NCBI GenBank assembly: GCA_002007465.1
Contig: LNAC01000001.1
Span: forward strand, 5,888,757-5,952,756
DNA: 64,000 nucleotides
Reading direction: 5' to 3'
DNA from: Ailurus styani
Taxonomy: Eukaryota; Chordata; Mammalia; Carnivora; Ailuridae
Both the position numbers and the translations under genes were made by a program. Positions 36,921 through 48,900 of the stretch are shown here, piece after piece (position 1 is the stretch's first letter; the number at the start of each line of letters is the position of its first letter). The notes beneath the pieces are model-generated. The model saw only the letters and a program-made list of their open reading frames with translations. It was not told the DNA's origin and did no database searches.

Positions 36921-39900
36921 AAATAAATAAAATCTTTAAAAAAAAAAATTTCCTAGTCTAGACATCCTTACGTCCTGCATGATTCTCCATCAGGCTGCAG
37001 CAGTAAGGTTAACCTCGGTGATGTTCCACTACCCCTCTGCAGGGTAAATTACCTACAACCCTAACCTATAATCCTCACAAGCTCATGGGCACAACAGTCA
37101 AGCCACAGAGTCCGTTCTATAATCCCTTACTAAGTTTTCTAACTGCTTGCGTGGATATTGGTTGTTTCAGTTTTTCTGTGTCTTGGGTTGTTTTTGGGGA
37201 TTTGCATTTTCCCAGAAAACATACCATTGGAAAGATAATTTCAATGAAATTATCACATCTACTAGTGTAGACACAGCGTACCATTTTCTCTTTATGTTTA
37301 GATTTCCTCTACCACTTGTTACATATCCTTCCAAAATCCTATTTTTTCTTCTTAAATTTGCAAAAGATTTTCTCTATAACCATGGCCATGTATTATTTCT
37401 AAATTCTGATTTTTTTCTTAGATTGATAAGAAATCGGTCCACCTTATTATAGAGATTTTTTCTTAAGAAGCAACTCTTACATCTTTTGCTCTTATGTTTC
37501 AACGATCTTTCTATTTTCTAATCAATTTCTTTTCATTCTTTCCTCTTTTCTATCCCTCAAGGTGTTTATTTTCTTTGTCCTTTTTAAGTTGGTATTATTC
37601 TTTTTCAAACTTGAATTGAGGGCTTAACTCCAAATTAACCTAAGAGTAACATGGAAAACTCCTTTTTAAATTGTTAAATGATTTTTTAGAAGATTTTATT
37701 TGAGATCAAGAGATAGAGAGCACAAGCAGGGAGCCCCAACGCACTCACGGCTTGATTCCAGGACCCTGGGATCATGACCTGAGCCAAAGGCAGACACTTA
37801 ACTGACTGAGCCACCCAGGCACCCCAAACTTTTAAATGATTTTTTGGTAATGTTATTTAAAATCTATTATGGCATTTGCTCAGACAGTGTAGCAGGTAGG
37901 CTTTCTGAGCTCAGAAATTGATGCGTTCCTTGTGGCCCACCAAAGGTGACCTGGGTGTTTGTAGCTACTCAAACTAGTAGGTATTAGTTTGCAAGTCGCA
38001 CACCCTTGAGTTGTATGAAGGAGGTGATTCTAAGCTCCTGGAGCCAAGTCCCTGCATTTCCTGCCCTGTTCTACCCGAGCACCAAGCACAGAGCCTGGCA
38101 TGCGGCAACCATTCAACAAATCCTGGTTGATTAGAATGAATCAGTTAATTAAACCTAACTACTAGAATACTCATTATTTTTAAGTCTTTGTAGCGCATTC
38201 TTTAACCGTCTGAATATAGGTTCCCAAGTATCACGCTCTCTGTCAATTTCGCCCGTGTTACCCTCCACGCTTCCACCGCAGGGAAGTTCCCGGGTCGTAG
38301 CTTTGACTGTGACTGTTTTGTGCTTCTTTGGGAACCCCTAAGAGGCTCAGTTAAGAGAGTAAGGCCAAATGCAAGGAGAGCCCTGGAGGGGGCCCCAAAT
38401 GCCACAGGCACAGCCAAATGCCCAGCACAGCCCTGGCGATGGCTACCGTCACAGCTACCTGTCACTGAGCGCTTAGCGTGTGCTGGGCACTGAGTGAGGG
38501 CAGGTGGCTGCTGTACAAAATACAGCCCGCTCCATTCCTGGTGCGTGAAGGAATATACGAACAAATGAATAAGCCAGACTTTGTTCATCGACCTCTTTCC
38601 TTTGGGATACAGCCCTGTCAAAAGAAACGGCCGCAAATATTTGAGTTAAATCAAGAACTGTCTGGGCACCAACCTGGTAACTGAAGTATGGGGACATTTC
38701 GGGGCTTATCCCACCACCCACCTGTCCTTGCCACTTCCGTTCTTCAGATTCACATCTGTGCCACTGGAAACGAGGATCTTCACGAGCCTGCGGGAAACAA
38801 ATCGGAAGGTCACTGGAGACGCAGCTTTGACGGAGAGAAACCCACGGTGATGCGGGAACAATACACAGCACCACATTTCAGACACATCTCCACACTGTCT
38901 TTTCTACCTTCAGAGGCCGGCGGGCTGCAAAGACAGGACATTATGAAACCAGAAAACTACCTCTTCAACACCAAAAAAAAGGGGGGGGAGGGGCTTCTCC
39001 CTCACATGAATTATCACTGAAAACAAAATATACTACATGAAACACAGTGTATTGTCAAGCTAATTTGCTGTTGCTTTAATGATCATTTTAAATATATTTC
39101 CAAATGGCAGCATGTAATAAAATAGAGGTCTTTTTTTTTTCAAAATGGCACTTGAGTACTTAAATATAAATACTATTATAAAGTAAGCCATCAGTGTGTA
39201 TGCCTCTGTGTGGCATAAAGATAATAGAGTGTATCAGTGAAAATTATATCTTAGCCACCTCTCGGGGAAGTTTGTTTTCCAGAATTAATATCCTTCCCCC
39301 TTTCTCTTTTTAAAGACATACAAATTCCAATAACTAGTTTGCCTGGGACATATAAAATGTATCGCAAAATATGATTTAGTGGCTACCTCTCTTCCTCGCC
39401 ATAGGATTATACGTGTTTACATTCTCCGCTATGTGGTGTAGAACTTCGGGACTCGAACAGCCGAGTTTGGGGGCAGCCCATACGTGGTACGGTTTGGGGA
39501 AGCGAGAAGAAGGGGCTCCTGCGCGCACCTTTTCCCTCCCGTCCGCGCCCTGGACCGGGGCCTTTGGGAGAAGGGGAAGGTTCAGCCGCTCAGAGAGGAG
39601 AGAGGAGGAGGCCTACCTGGTGTAGCCTTTCTGGGCAGCAACCATCAGAGCAGTAAAGCCAGACTTATTGGGAACATCAACCTTAACATTTCTTGGGGGA
39701 AAACACAGAGAAAAGCGATTAAGATGCTCGGCATGGCTCTCCGTAGATGCACAGCTGAGGTCTCTTGCAGGACGCAGGTAGCTACAATAGATTCATTTTC
39801 CCAAAAATTCCGATTTCTTCTGGGCCATTAAGTTTCTGTTGTCTTAAACTGCCCTAATGTTTTTCAAGGTTTCAAATTCACAAGAAGGGAAATTGCTGTA

Positions 39901-42900
39901 GTTTCGCTTCAAACAGGCACTCCCTTCAACTCAAAACCATGATGTGAGCAGATGAGACCCTGAGACAAGGACCATGCCTTCTAGAACGGAGGAGACGCTC
40001 TGCTCCATCGCGAGCCTGGACGGGGAAGCCTGCACTTCTCCCTGGAGGCCACTGGAGGAAGAAAGCAGAGCTCTTAAATACCCGCTGAGAAGCCTTGGTT
40101 TTTTGTGGGATCCTTCTCTCCTCCAACTTAAGAGCCCTGCTGGCAAAGAGACTGGTCTCCTAAGGTTCTCAAAACTACGGATTCAAAAAGAATCTAAGTA
40201 ACGTTGTCCACTTTTCATGAGGAGGTGGCTTCAGATGTCCCAAGGCAGCAAATATACTTGCTCCTTTTCTTCTAGTGCTTTACCAACTTTTTGAATCAGA
40301 AACAGCGGATTTAATGATTTTTTGGATAGAGGTGGGCACTTGGGGGTGAAATTTGCCTAAATGCTGTGGCACATAAGCAAGAGTCAGGAATTATTTCTGG
40401 GAAGAAGATAGGATACCCAGACTTCATTTTCATTCTCAATTTTCATTAGGTAATTACAAAATCTAGCATTCACAGGTGCTCCAAGATCATCTTTACTGAC
40501 TATGCTGAACTCACACCCGTCACTGGAAATCTATTTTGGAGCAATTTCAAAGGTATGAATAATTGGGGGAAATAAAGTTAAGTGCAATTCTATGTACTTG
40601 CTGGGCATTAAAATTGCTTTAATTTTAAGGCAGAGTTCACTCACCCTCCTTGAAGAATTCGAACCAGCAAATCTTCATCATTCACGTTGACAGCCCGGTG
40701 AAAGTGCTCACTACTTATAGGTTCTCCTGAAGAAAGATGGAAAACAGTCACCAAAGTCGAATGAAAGAACATTCATTCCGGATACGGGCCTCCCGCGGCC
40801 TTGAGTGGGTGTTCACGTTCCCCTCCAAGAAGGCACTTGGCTGTTCCGAGAAGTGTAGCTTACATTTCCTATTCCACTTCTTTTACTGGGAAAGACCTTG
40901 TTTCTATATGTTAAGAACATTCAGATTGTCCTGAGAACTTGGGACATTCTCCAGTTATAAAAGCGCTGCTTTGTGCATGGTATTTTGATAGGTGAAAATA
41001 ATCCTTCCAGATTTCCTAAGACTCACTAAATGTCTCTTACAAGCAAGGAAAAGCCCCCACGATCATCGCAACACACTGGTTTTGTTTGCCAGAGAGTCAC
41101 TAAACTACTTGAATAAGCGACAGAAATAAATTGCTGTAACATTTGACACCCAAAATCTCAGTGCTTCCCAGGAATATAACATGCACGTTGGCCGGGTCTC
41201 CCCGGAGCTGCTGGGGGGCTCATGCAGAGGGGGCGCACTGTGAGAAAGCCCGAGTGTGGGGGGGAGCCTGCCAGGCAGAGAGGAGCACGGAGGAGAAGCC
41301 TGCAAACCACTCCCGGAACAAAGGGAAGTGGGGCAGAAGGGAGGGCGTCCCTCTTTGCAGGGCACGGGGGGGGGGGGGGGTTTGGCCNAGGAAGTGCAAA
41401 AAAGGAGCCCAGTGGGACAATAAAGGACCAAGTGACAGAAGCCCGACTTTCCAGGCTTGCTTCACATTCTGTGCGTTTCTAATTGTTTGAATGATCCGGC
41501 GTAAACGGAACACACGTGAAGCCCTGAGCGGAGCCCCTGGCGTGTCCTGAACCTCCAACGCGTGTCCCCTGTGGGGCCGGTGGGAAGGGCAGCAGCCGCT
41601 GTCCTTGTCCCCACTGTTCTCACGCCCCGCCCCTCACACGCCGAGCCTACGGAGCTGACCCGGATGGGTACTGAGTTTATAATCCGCAGTTCCAGCCAGC
41701 GCCAAGGTCACTGCCATTCATTCAGATGTTTGTTATGTAATTTACGTGCCCAGTCTTGCCGCTGAGGGTCCCAGAGAGAAAAAGACAAGTGTGCTCCTCT
41801 CCTTTGCCATTTACATGGTAGCACCTGCTTCCCACCTCTCATCATCCTAAACCCTGAGAGAAAACACCCACGTCCTACCTGTCCTCCCGCATTGCCCCCC
41901 GAGACTGGTTCCTGGGGCTCCTCCACCCCTTCACTGCCCTCCACACACCCCTGGCTGGCCCCCCAGGTGGGGAGAAAACTTCCCTGTTCCTGCACCTGTG
42001 CTAGAAAAGCTCTCTGGGACGAGACTGTGGCGCGGCGAGGCGCCGGAGCCCCCTCTCCACTTGCTTCCTTGAAGGACTTTAACTGGGCAAAGTATAAACT
42101 GGGCAAGCGGGGGGCAGAAGAATGTAGTGATCACCAGCAGAATGACCTCTAGCTGATACCCCTTTTCTTCTGGTGAAACAAATATAAGCCAAGTGAAATC
42201 TGCTTTTGAAACGCCAATTTTGTCTACTCGCACTTGCCACTCGCACTTGCCAATCTCCTCAAGATTTTTTAGCCACACTGTACCTCCTTTTCATCATTCC
42301 ACACGTATTTTTAGACCAAAAGCTTCCAATAAAAGTATCACGATAAACTGTCAAAGGGCAGGGCCCACCGCTGTCCCTGGCCGTCCAAGGAAGATCATAC
42401 CCAGCCTGGCGGTTCCACTGGGGGGGCCACTGTGTGCCCCCCGGCCCCTACTCCACCACCACCAAGAGGACATTTGGGAAAGCCTGGGGACATTCTTGGT
42501 TGTCACACCTTAAGGGCCAGTGCTACTGGTATCTAGTGGGTAGAGGCCTGGGAGCTGATGACCCTACAGAGTACACGATGAGAACTGTCCAGCCCCCAAG
42601 CGTCAACAGCACCAAGGCTGAGAAACCGGGGCTAGAGTAGGACGGACTTCGAACGATCTAGTGGGTGATGCATCCCTACTTTAGTGGACAAACTAAACCC
42701 ATGCAAAGTTCCCCTCCCTTCTCACTTCCCAGAAAAGAGGGAGGAGTGAGACGGTGGTCCGTACCACCACGCGGCCCCCTCTCGTGACTCGCAAACTTCA
42801 AAGCCCACTAGAAATATAAAAACAACTAATTTGCATAGCATCTCCTAGAAGAATGTAGGAAGCTCACCCTATTTCTACTACATTTTAAAGTAGGACATCC

Positions 42901-45900
42901 TAACTCAAATCCTATTCATTAAGCTCTATCTAGGACTCTACACAATGCTTTTTTTGATTCATCTTCAGATCACAAACCAGAGCCAGGAGGCCGAGTTGTC
43001 CGAGATCAAGCAGGTAGGCATGGGCAACGTTCGAGCTGGGAATGAGTCCCTCACGAGGCCATGCGCCTTCCTTGGGTGTTTTAATACATGCGCAGGTGGC
43101 CAACCAATTCATTATATGCTTCCGACCTTATTAAACTTCGAAAATAAGCGGACTTCTCAAACAAATATGCTCCTACTGCACAAAGCGTTAAAGGAAAGGG
43201 CACGCTAAAGCCTAAAAAGCTTCAGAAAAGTGTTAACTTCTTAAGATTCTAAAGAAAGTTCTAAAAGCACATGCAGCATCCCCTCGTGTTTCTGGGCTGA
43301 CCCACCTCCAATCCACACCGTGGGTCTTACCTGGCCGGTCCAGCTCTCCCAGTTGGGGGGTGGGGGTGGGGGGCACTTCCCGGTCCCTCCTACCCAGGAA
43401 GCTCGGCGGCAGGCAAATAGTGGAGAATCAAGTTTGTTTTGTGCTTAGAGGCGTGAGGACTGTGCACGGTAAAGACCGGGGGATTTGGATAGTACAACAC
43501 AATTGAAATGAATGTATTGCCTATTCCGGCTTCTGCGAGAGGTAATCAGAGCCCTCATAACTCAATCTGAGAACGAAAGGACATCTCACGGAAGGGAGGG
43601 AGCACAGCAATATGGTGAATCGCTCCTTGTCTGCAGAATTTCTGCAGGAGAAAACAATTATGTATCGTTCGGGGCATAAATGCTCTTTCTCCGCATTAAC
43701 TCATTAACCCTGCTCAGACCACTGCCAGGAAGGCAAAGAGGTCCTGAGGATTAGCACCAGACCAGACATGGGTCCACCCCGCCACGCAAAAGTCTCCATT
43801 TCTGTGAATCGGACAGAGGAACAAATGAAAAGCTCCTGTTCACAGAACAGAGCAGAGCAGTTCTTTCTCCCTCTCACTGTAGGCAGGAGTCACAAAGAGA
43901 GGAAACTCCAGGGTGAGCCAAACGTTCCGCTCCTCCTACCCCTGGTCCTCCAAGACATGATGGGCCTGGCCCAGGGGATTGCCTTCAATAAGTGCAACTG
44001 AATACAAAGAAGGCAGGCTCTGCCTCTGTGGGTTGGTTTGGCTAATGTGTGCCCCGAGGATTGCAACACCAAATACTGAACCAAGGCTGCCCACGGGGAG
44101 GATGTCCGAGGGCTCGCCCGCCCGCCTGCGCTGGATGGAACTCATCGGGCAGGGCCAGGGGAGGCGACCCCCAGGAGGAGGGGAAAGCCATGGTCTGTTC
44201 TGCAAGAGGGTCATTTAGCAGCAGATGTGCCCGCAGATGTTCTAATATGGCAAGAACACCTTTCTGGGTGGAATTCGGGTCTGTGTTAGAAGCAGTGAAT
44301 GAATGATGAGCTCATTGGAGGAGAGACTTGCCAATTAACAAGCAGCAGGTGCTTTTCTCTTTTTTAAGGGCCCGACTGATTAAAATTGCATGCCTCATTG
44401 AAGCAAGAGGCTCATGTACTTTACCTGGAATTAAGAAAAAGCTGAGTATCCTTTATTCAAACAAAGTACATGCTTTCGTGATTCATTAAAAACACTTTGA
44501 AGCTGAATGCAAGTGATCAACCCTCCGAAGCATTTTTTTACTTGTTTTGGAAAATAGGCACATTTTTAAATCTTGGTTTAGCATGATCTACTCCTGAAGG
44601 GAGTCTGCTTTGGATATTGTAATAGAATAAGAGCGTAAGGGAGCAGCAGGCAGCAGGAAGAGGGTCGGGACCGCTGCCCCCCGGGAGAGCCCCCCGAGGC
44701 TGAGAGCCCGTCTCCGCTGCAGCCTGGCGCTGGGACCAGACCTCGAAAGGAGCAGGAAGCCCGGTACCCGGATCACCACCAGGAACCGCGTCGCCATCTC
44801 CCCCTGGTCCTTGCAGGAGGTCTGGTCCAGTGACCCGCGGAAGCCGCGGGCTGCAGGGACAAATGCTCCGGACCCCCCCGAGCAGCTCTCTGTGGCTGCC
44901 TCTCGGAAGCTGGCTCAGCAGGACGTCAGCACCGTCCTTGCCAGCTGCTAGAGAGCCACGCTGGTTTCTGCCTTCCCGAAGAGCTCCGAATGGTAGGCAG
45001 ACCCCACATCAGCCCCGGCCCTGGCGTGGACGTGGCAGGAGGGAAGATGCCAGCGGCGAGCTGAGGCTCACCGTGCCCGGTCCTGCACCCTGATCGCCCT
45101 CCCCGTGCAGGTCAGGGGGAGGCTCCCCAGCCCGTGGGACCCACGTGCCTCTCCCCACAGCCGGGAGTGCGAGCTGAGAAAATCAGTGTTTCCCTCCTCA
45201 CCCTAATTCTGCCCCCAGGCCTTTGCACTCCCCGCCCGTCCATCCCCGCACCGCCATCTTCTAGCCAGACGCGACTGACCCATCACGTCCTCCACTTCGG
45301 AAGCACACAAGTCAGTGCAAGATGAAGAAGATGAAAAATACACGAAATAAGATGCTCTGGGTGTTATCGGAGGGGGTGAGACCCAGTCGGGTACCGGGGG
45401 AGGCACGAGGAGCCGCCCCCGAATGGAGCTCTGGCTGGAGAGTGGCTCACAGACAGAGGAGGGGAAGGGGCACCGGGCTGCGGGGTCCTCCGAGGTGGGG
45501 GCGCTCCAGGGAGAAGGGCTGAGGGCAGAGGAGTGCAGGAGGGGCCCGGGGCCGGAAGGGGACAGCAGGCCGGGAGGGAGCACGCTGGCCCAGCATCCCC
45601 TAGACAATCCACTCAAACAACAGGCTCCCCTTCGCCAACGCTTCTCCTGCCCCTGCTCCTCCCGTCTCTGCGCCTGCCCTCAGCACAGACACCAGCTCAC
45701 ACTCCACTCTCCCCCTGAAAGCTCCAGGGCTCGGGTCTCGCAGGAAGGAAATGCTTTCACAGGCACCACAGGAAGGACAAGCCCTGTTTCCCGACCTGCT
45801 TCTCTGCCGCTGACCGTCCCTTGGAAAGTCTCCTCCGAAGTCAGGCTCTTTGCAGCAAGCGGAGCACCCTGGGAAAGGGACACCCCCTCTCAGCTGTCAC

Positions 45901-48900
45901 TGAATTCTCCGTTTGCCAAACTAAGGCCCAACTCCCTGGTGACTTGTTTGCAAATGCAGAGCTGATAGGCTAACTCAAAACCTCAATCATCTTTAATCCA
46001 CATAAAAATCTCTCCAAATAAGAAAAACCTTGACTCTTCACTCTAGGAAACAAACTGCGGGCTGCTTGGGGGGAGGTGGGTGGAGGGATGGGGTAACTGG
46101 GCCACGGGCGTCAGGGAGGCACGCAAGGCGAGGAGCCCGGGGTGTGACACGCAACTGATCAATCATTGAAAGCGACATCTGAAACTGATGATGTACTCTA
46201 AGTTGGATAATTGAATTTAAATTAAAAAAAAACCTCTCCAAATAAATGCATAAAGGACGCAACTGAAAGCCCCAGAAGGAAAACTATATTTGTGTGTGTG
46301 TGTGTGTGTGTGTGTGTAGCCACATGTGACATACGCAACATTGACTAAAACTTTAAAATGACTTTTACTCACAAGAGGAAGATTTTCGTTGTGCAACTGA
46401 AAAAAAAGATCTGTATTCAGCAAGTAGGCCACGAAGGACATGTCTGGCCATTTTAATCTTTACCACATTCTAGATACACATACATCTTAAAAACACTTTA
46501 AAATACCAATCACAGGAAATATCTGCACCCTCAGATGGGACTGGGGAGAAGGACATGCAAGGTCAGAGGCAGTGTGTGTGTGTGTGTCTTCAAGCCGCGG
46601 CGTTCATGCTTCCTCACTCACAGCTCCCCCCCTGGGAATCCTATTCGAGTGTCAAGACATAAAACAGAGGTTGTTCAAAAGGGAAAAAGTGCTCTGTAGA
46701 CCTTGTCACCTGAAACACAGCCGAACAAGCAGGCTGTTCCTCAGCCCACAGCGCCCGCCCACTTCCTAGGAAAGGCGGCTCCACACTTTTGTGCTCTTAA
46801 TCCTGAGTGTGCACTCCCAGGGCAGGGCTGGCCCCAGACAGCTCCCCTGTTTGTTAAAGCACAGGCTGCCCTCCTGCCATGGCCGGGCCTGGCCAGTGAG
46901 CAGGAGCAGCGCGGTCGTTAAAAATGGAAGAGTTTGGGGCACCCGAGTGGCTCGCTCGGTTAAGCATCTGCCTTCAGCTCGGGTCATGATCTCAGAGTCC
47001 TGGGGTTGAGCCCCACGTGAGGCTCTGTGCTCAGCGGGGCATCTGCTTCTCCCTCTCCTCCCTGCTCAGGCGTGCCCTTGCGCTCTCTCACTCAAATAAA
47101 CAAATACAATTTTTTAAGAAATGGAAGAGTTTCTGCTTCCAATAAGGCTAAATGAGCAAAAGACAGGATAGTTTTACCTCTATATGGCTCGTTATGTCAT
47201 TTATCTTTGGATAAAGGAGCGTAGGGTTTGTATACTCACTGGTCGTAGATACAGAGACCACTGGGCTGTACTCATATTCTCCAGAGGGACTGGTGACCTT
47301 CAGCCGGAATTTGTACAGTTTTCGTGGTTCCAGACCTTCCACAACATGCTTTGTTGCATATCCCCTAGAAGGGAGGAGACATGCCTCATCAGGACACCAG
47401 GTGATCGAATCCGCACAGCTCTGAAAGCTGCTATGAGCAGGTGGAAGCAATGTGTGAATGCTGTCCACTTCCTGGACGATCCAGTCTTGGCGCTTTTCAG
47501 TCTCCCCCTCAGACAGAGAGTGCCCTGGGTGCAAAGGACAAGTCACACATCCGTCCTTTCCCACCCTGCCCCAGTTGCAGAATCATGAGCAAACACAGGA
47601 ATTTTTTTTTTTTGCTTTAAGCAAAACTACTAAGTTTGGGGTGGTTTGTTACGCAGCAAGAGATAACGGATACATCGTGTCGTCCACACAGAAGAAACCA
47701 TAACAAAGATGATGAAGGAATTATACCAGCAGCATTAAGAAAAACATCTGAGTTGAGAAACCAAGAAAACAGATGCATAAAGTCGATATAAATATATTCA
47801 CCACAAAAGCAAAAGCTTTAAAACCAAAATAAGTATTCAGAAAAACTGCATTTTAAAAAATCATTATCACCATCTAAAACAGATCCACCTAGCCCAAGTG
47901 ATCAAGTGTAGGTAGATTTCCTCATTCTGTGAGCACACATCCGTTTCTATCGATATGGACATCGTAGAAAGCAAGCCCTCAATTTGTGGCCTCTGAAAAG
48001 ATCTCTAGGACTGAAAACTGAATATAATATCCAAGCTTCAATGGAATTCAGTGTCAGGTGTCAAAGGCTTAACATGGTTCCAGACCAAAATAAAACCAAA
48101 AGGGCCCCCCCCCCAAAAAATCCAGCATTGCTAAATATCCTCAGGTCTTGAAGCAAGTGGCACCTTCATCAACCTGGCAGGAGGAACCACATGACTGTTC
48201 AGAAAACAGAGGTCACTGGGCACATTAGGGGAGGCTGGAGGCGCTCCCTCCAACTGAGAGGACCCCAAGGAGAGGACCAGACACACACAGGGGCCCCAGA
48301 CACACACGCAGGTGCCCACCGTGGCACTCCCCAGACATCGTGGCCCATCCGTGGGGGGACAAACAGAAGCCGTTCAGCAAGCTCGTGGAGAAAGTACAAC
48401 TTCCCACAGCCCAGGCATGGTACCTAAATGAAACCATTTGGGGACTTTTTCACAATAGAGGAGAGCCTATGAAAGTCTAACACATGCCTATATTTTTGCT
48501 ATTCGTCAATAAGCAAATATTTGATGCGGCCGCTGAGCAAACACAGAACCTAAGAAACCCAATACTGGAACGCCTAAAGACCCAGTTGCCAGACTTGCCC
48601 TCTCTCTCTATGCTCCCTCCGCCCCCAGTTCCAATCCAGTCTCCTACTGGGGACTCTCTGCTAGGCCGGTCTTCCCAGCTGCTGCTCCCTGACATCTCCG
48701 CTCAGCCACAAGCTGATGGCCCCGCTGAGTTTCTGCTCCTCTCCCTACCCGCATCTCCCATCTTCGTTACTGGAAATGCTCAGGCCCAGTCCCCTCGCAC
48801 AACCCGTGGAACACTAGATTATTGTTTCCAACTATTTCTCCCCACCAAGGGTCCTGTTCCCCCTGCCCGGCCAAACTCAGACGTGGCCTAGGACTTGCTT

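Larger units (their letters stand above)
35000..38000 (-). mobile_element. old LINE-1 (L1M-like), antisense, in several pieces
   Basis: Plus-strand text at 35,090-35,850 and 37,130-37,620 has antisense L1 features, for example TTAATTACTATAACTTTATA near 35,600 and ATTGATAAGAAATCGGTCCA followed by TTATTATAGAGATTTTTTCT near 37,420. It is interrupted by a MIR, a SINE at 36,640 and a SINE at 37,688. Boundaries are approximate. Confidence 0.55.
40727..47239 (-). other. FANK1: FANK1 intron between exons 3 and 4
   Basis: 6.5-kb intron. It contains a G15 run and N at 41,366-41,388, a 13-bp tandem at 42,226-42,251, a MER20 at 42,475, a non-repetitive AT-rich block at 44,340-44,580, a GC-rich block at 44,620-45,720, a LINE-1 tail at 46,022, a (GT)n at 46,291-46,318 and a SINE at 46,936. 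No additional exon is supported. Confidence 0.6.

Noticed and set aside
44588..44797. Minus-strand frame starting [17 protein letters not shown] with signal-like hydrophobic start
   Set aside because: Tempting as a small secreted protein, but it is short, arginine-rich and unsupported by splice sites or homology.
45423..45965. 180-codon open frame in the GC-rich island
   Set aside because: Low-complexity composition and competing frames on both strands; no protein family recognised.
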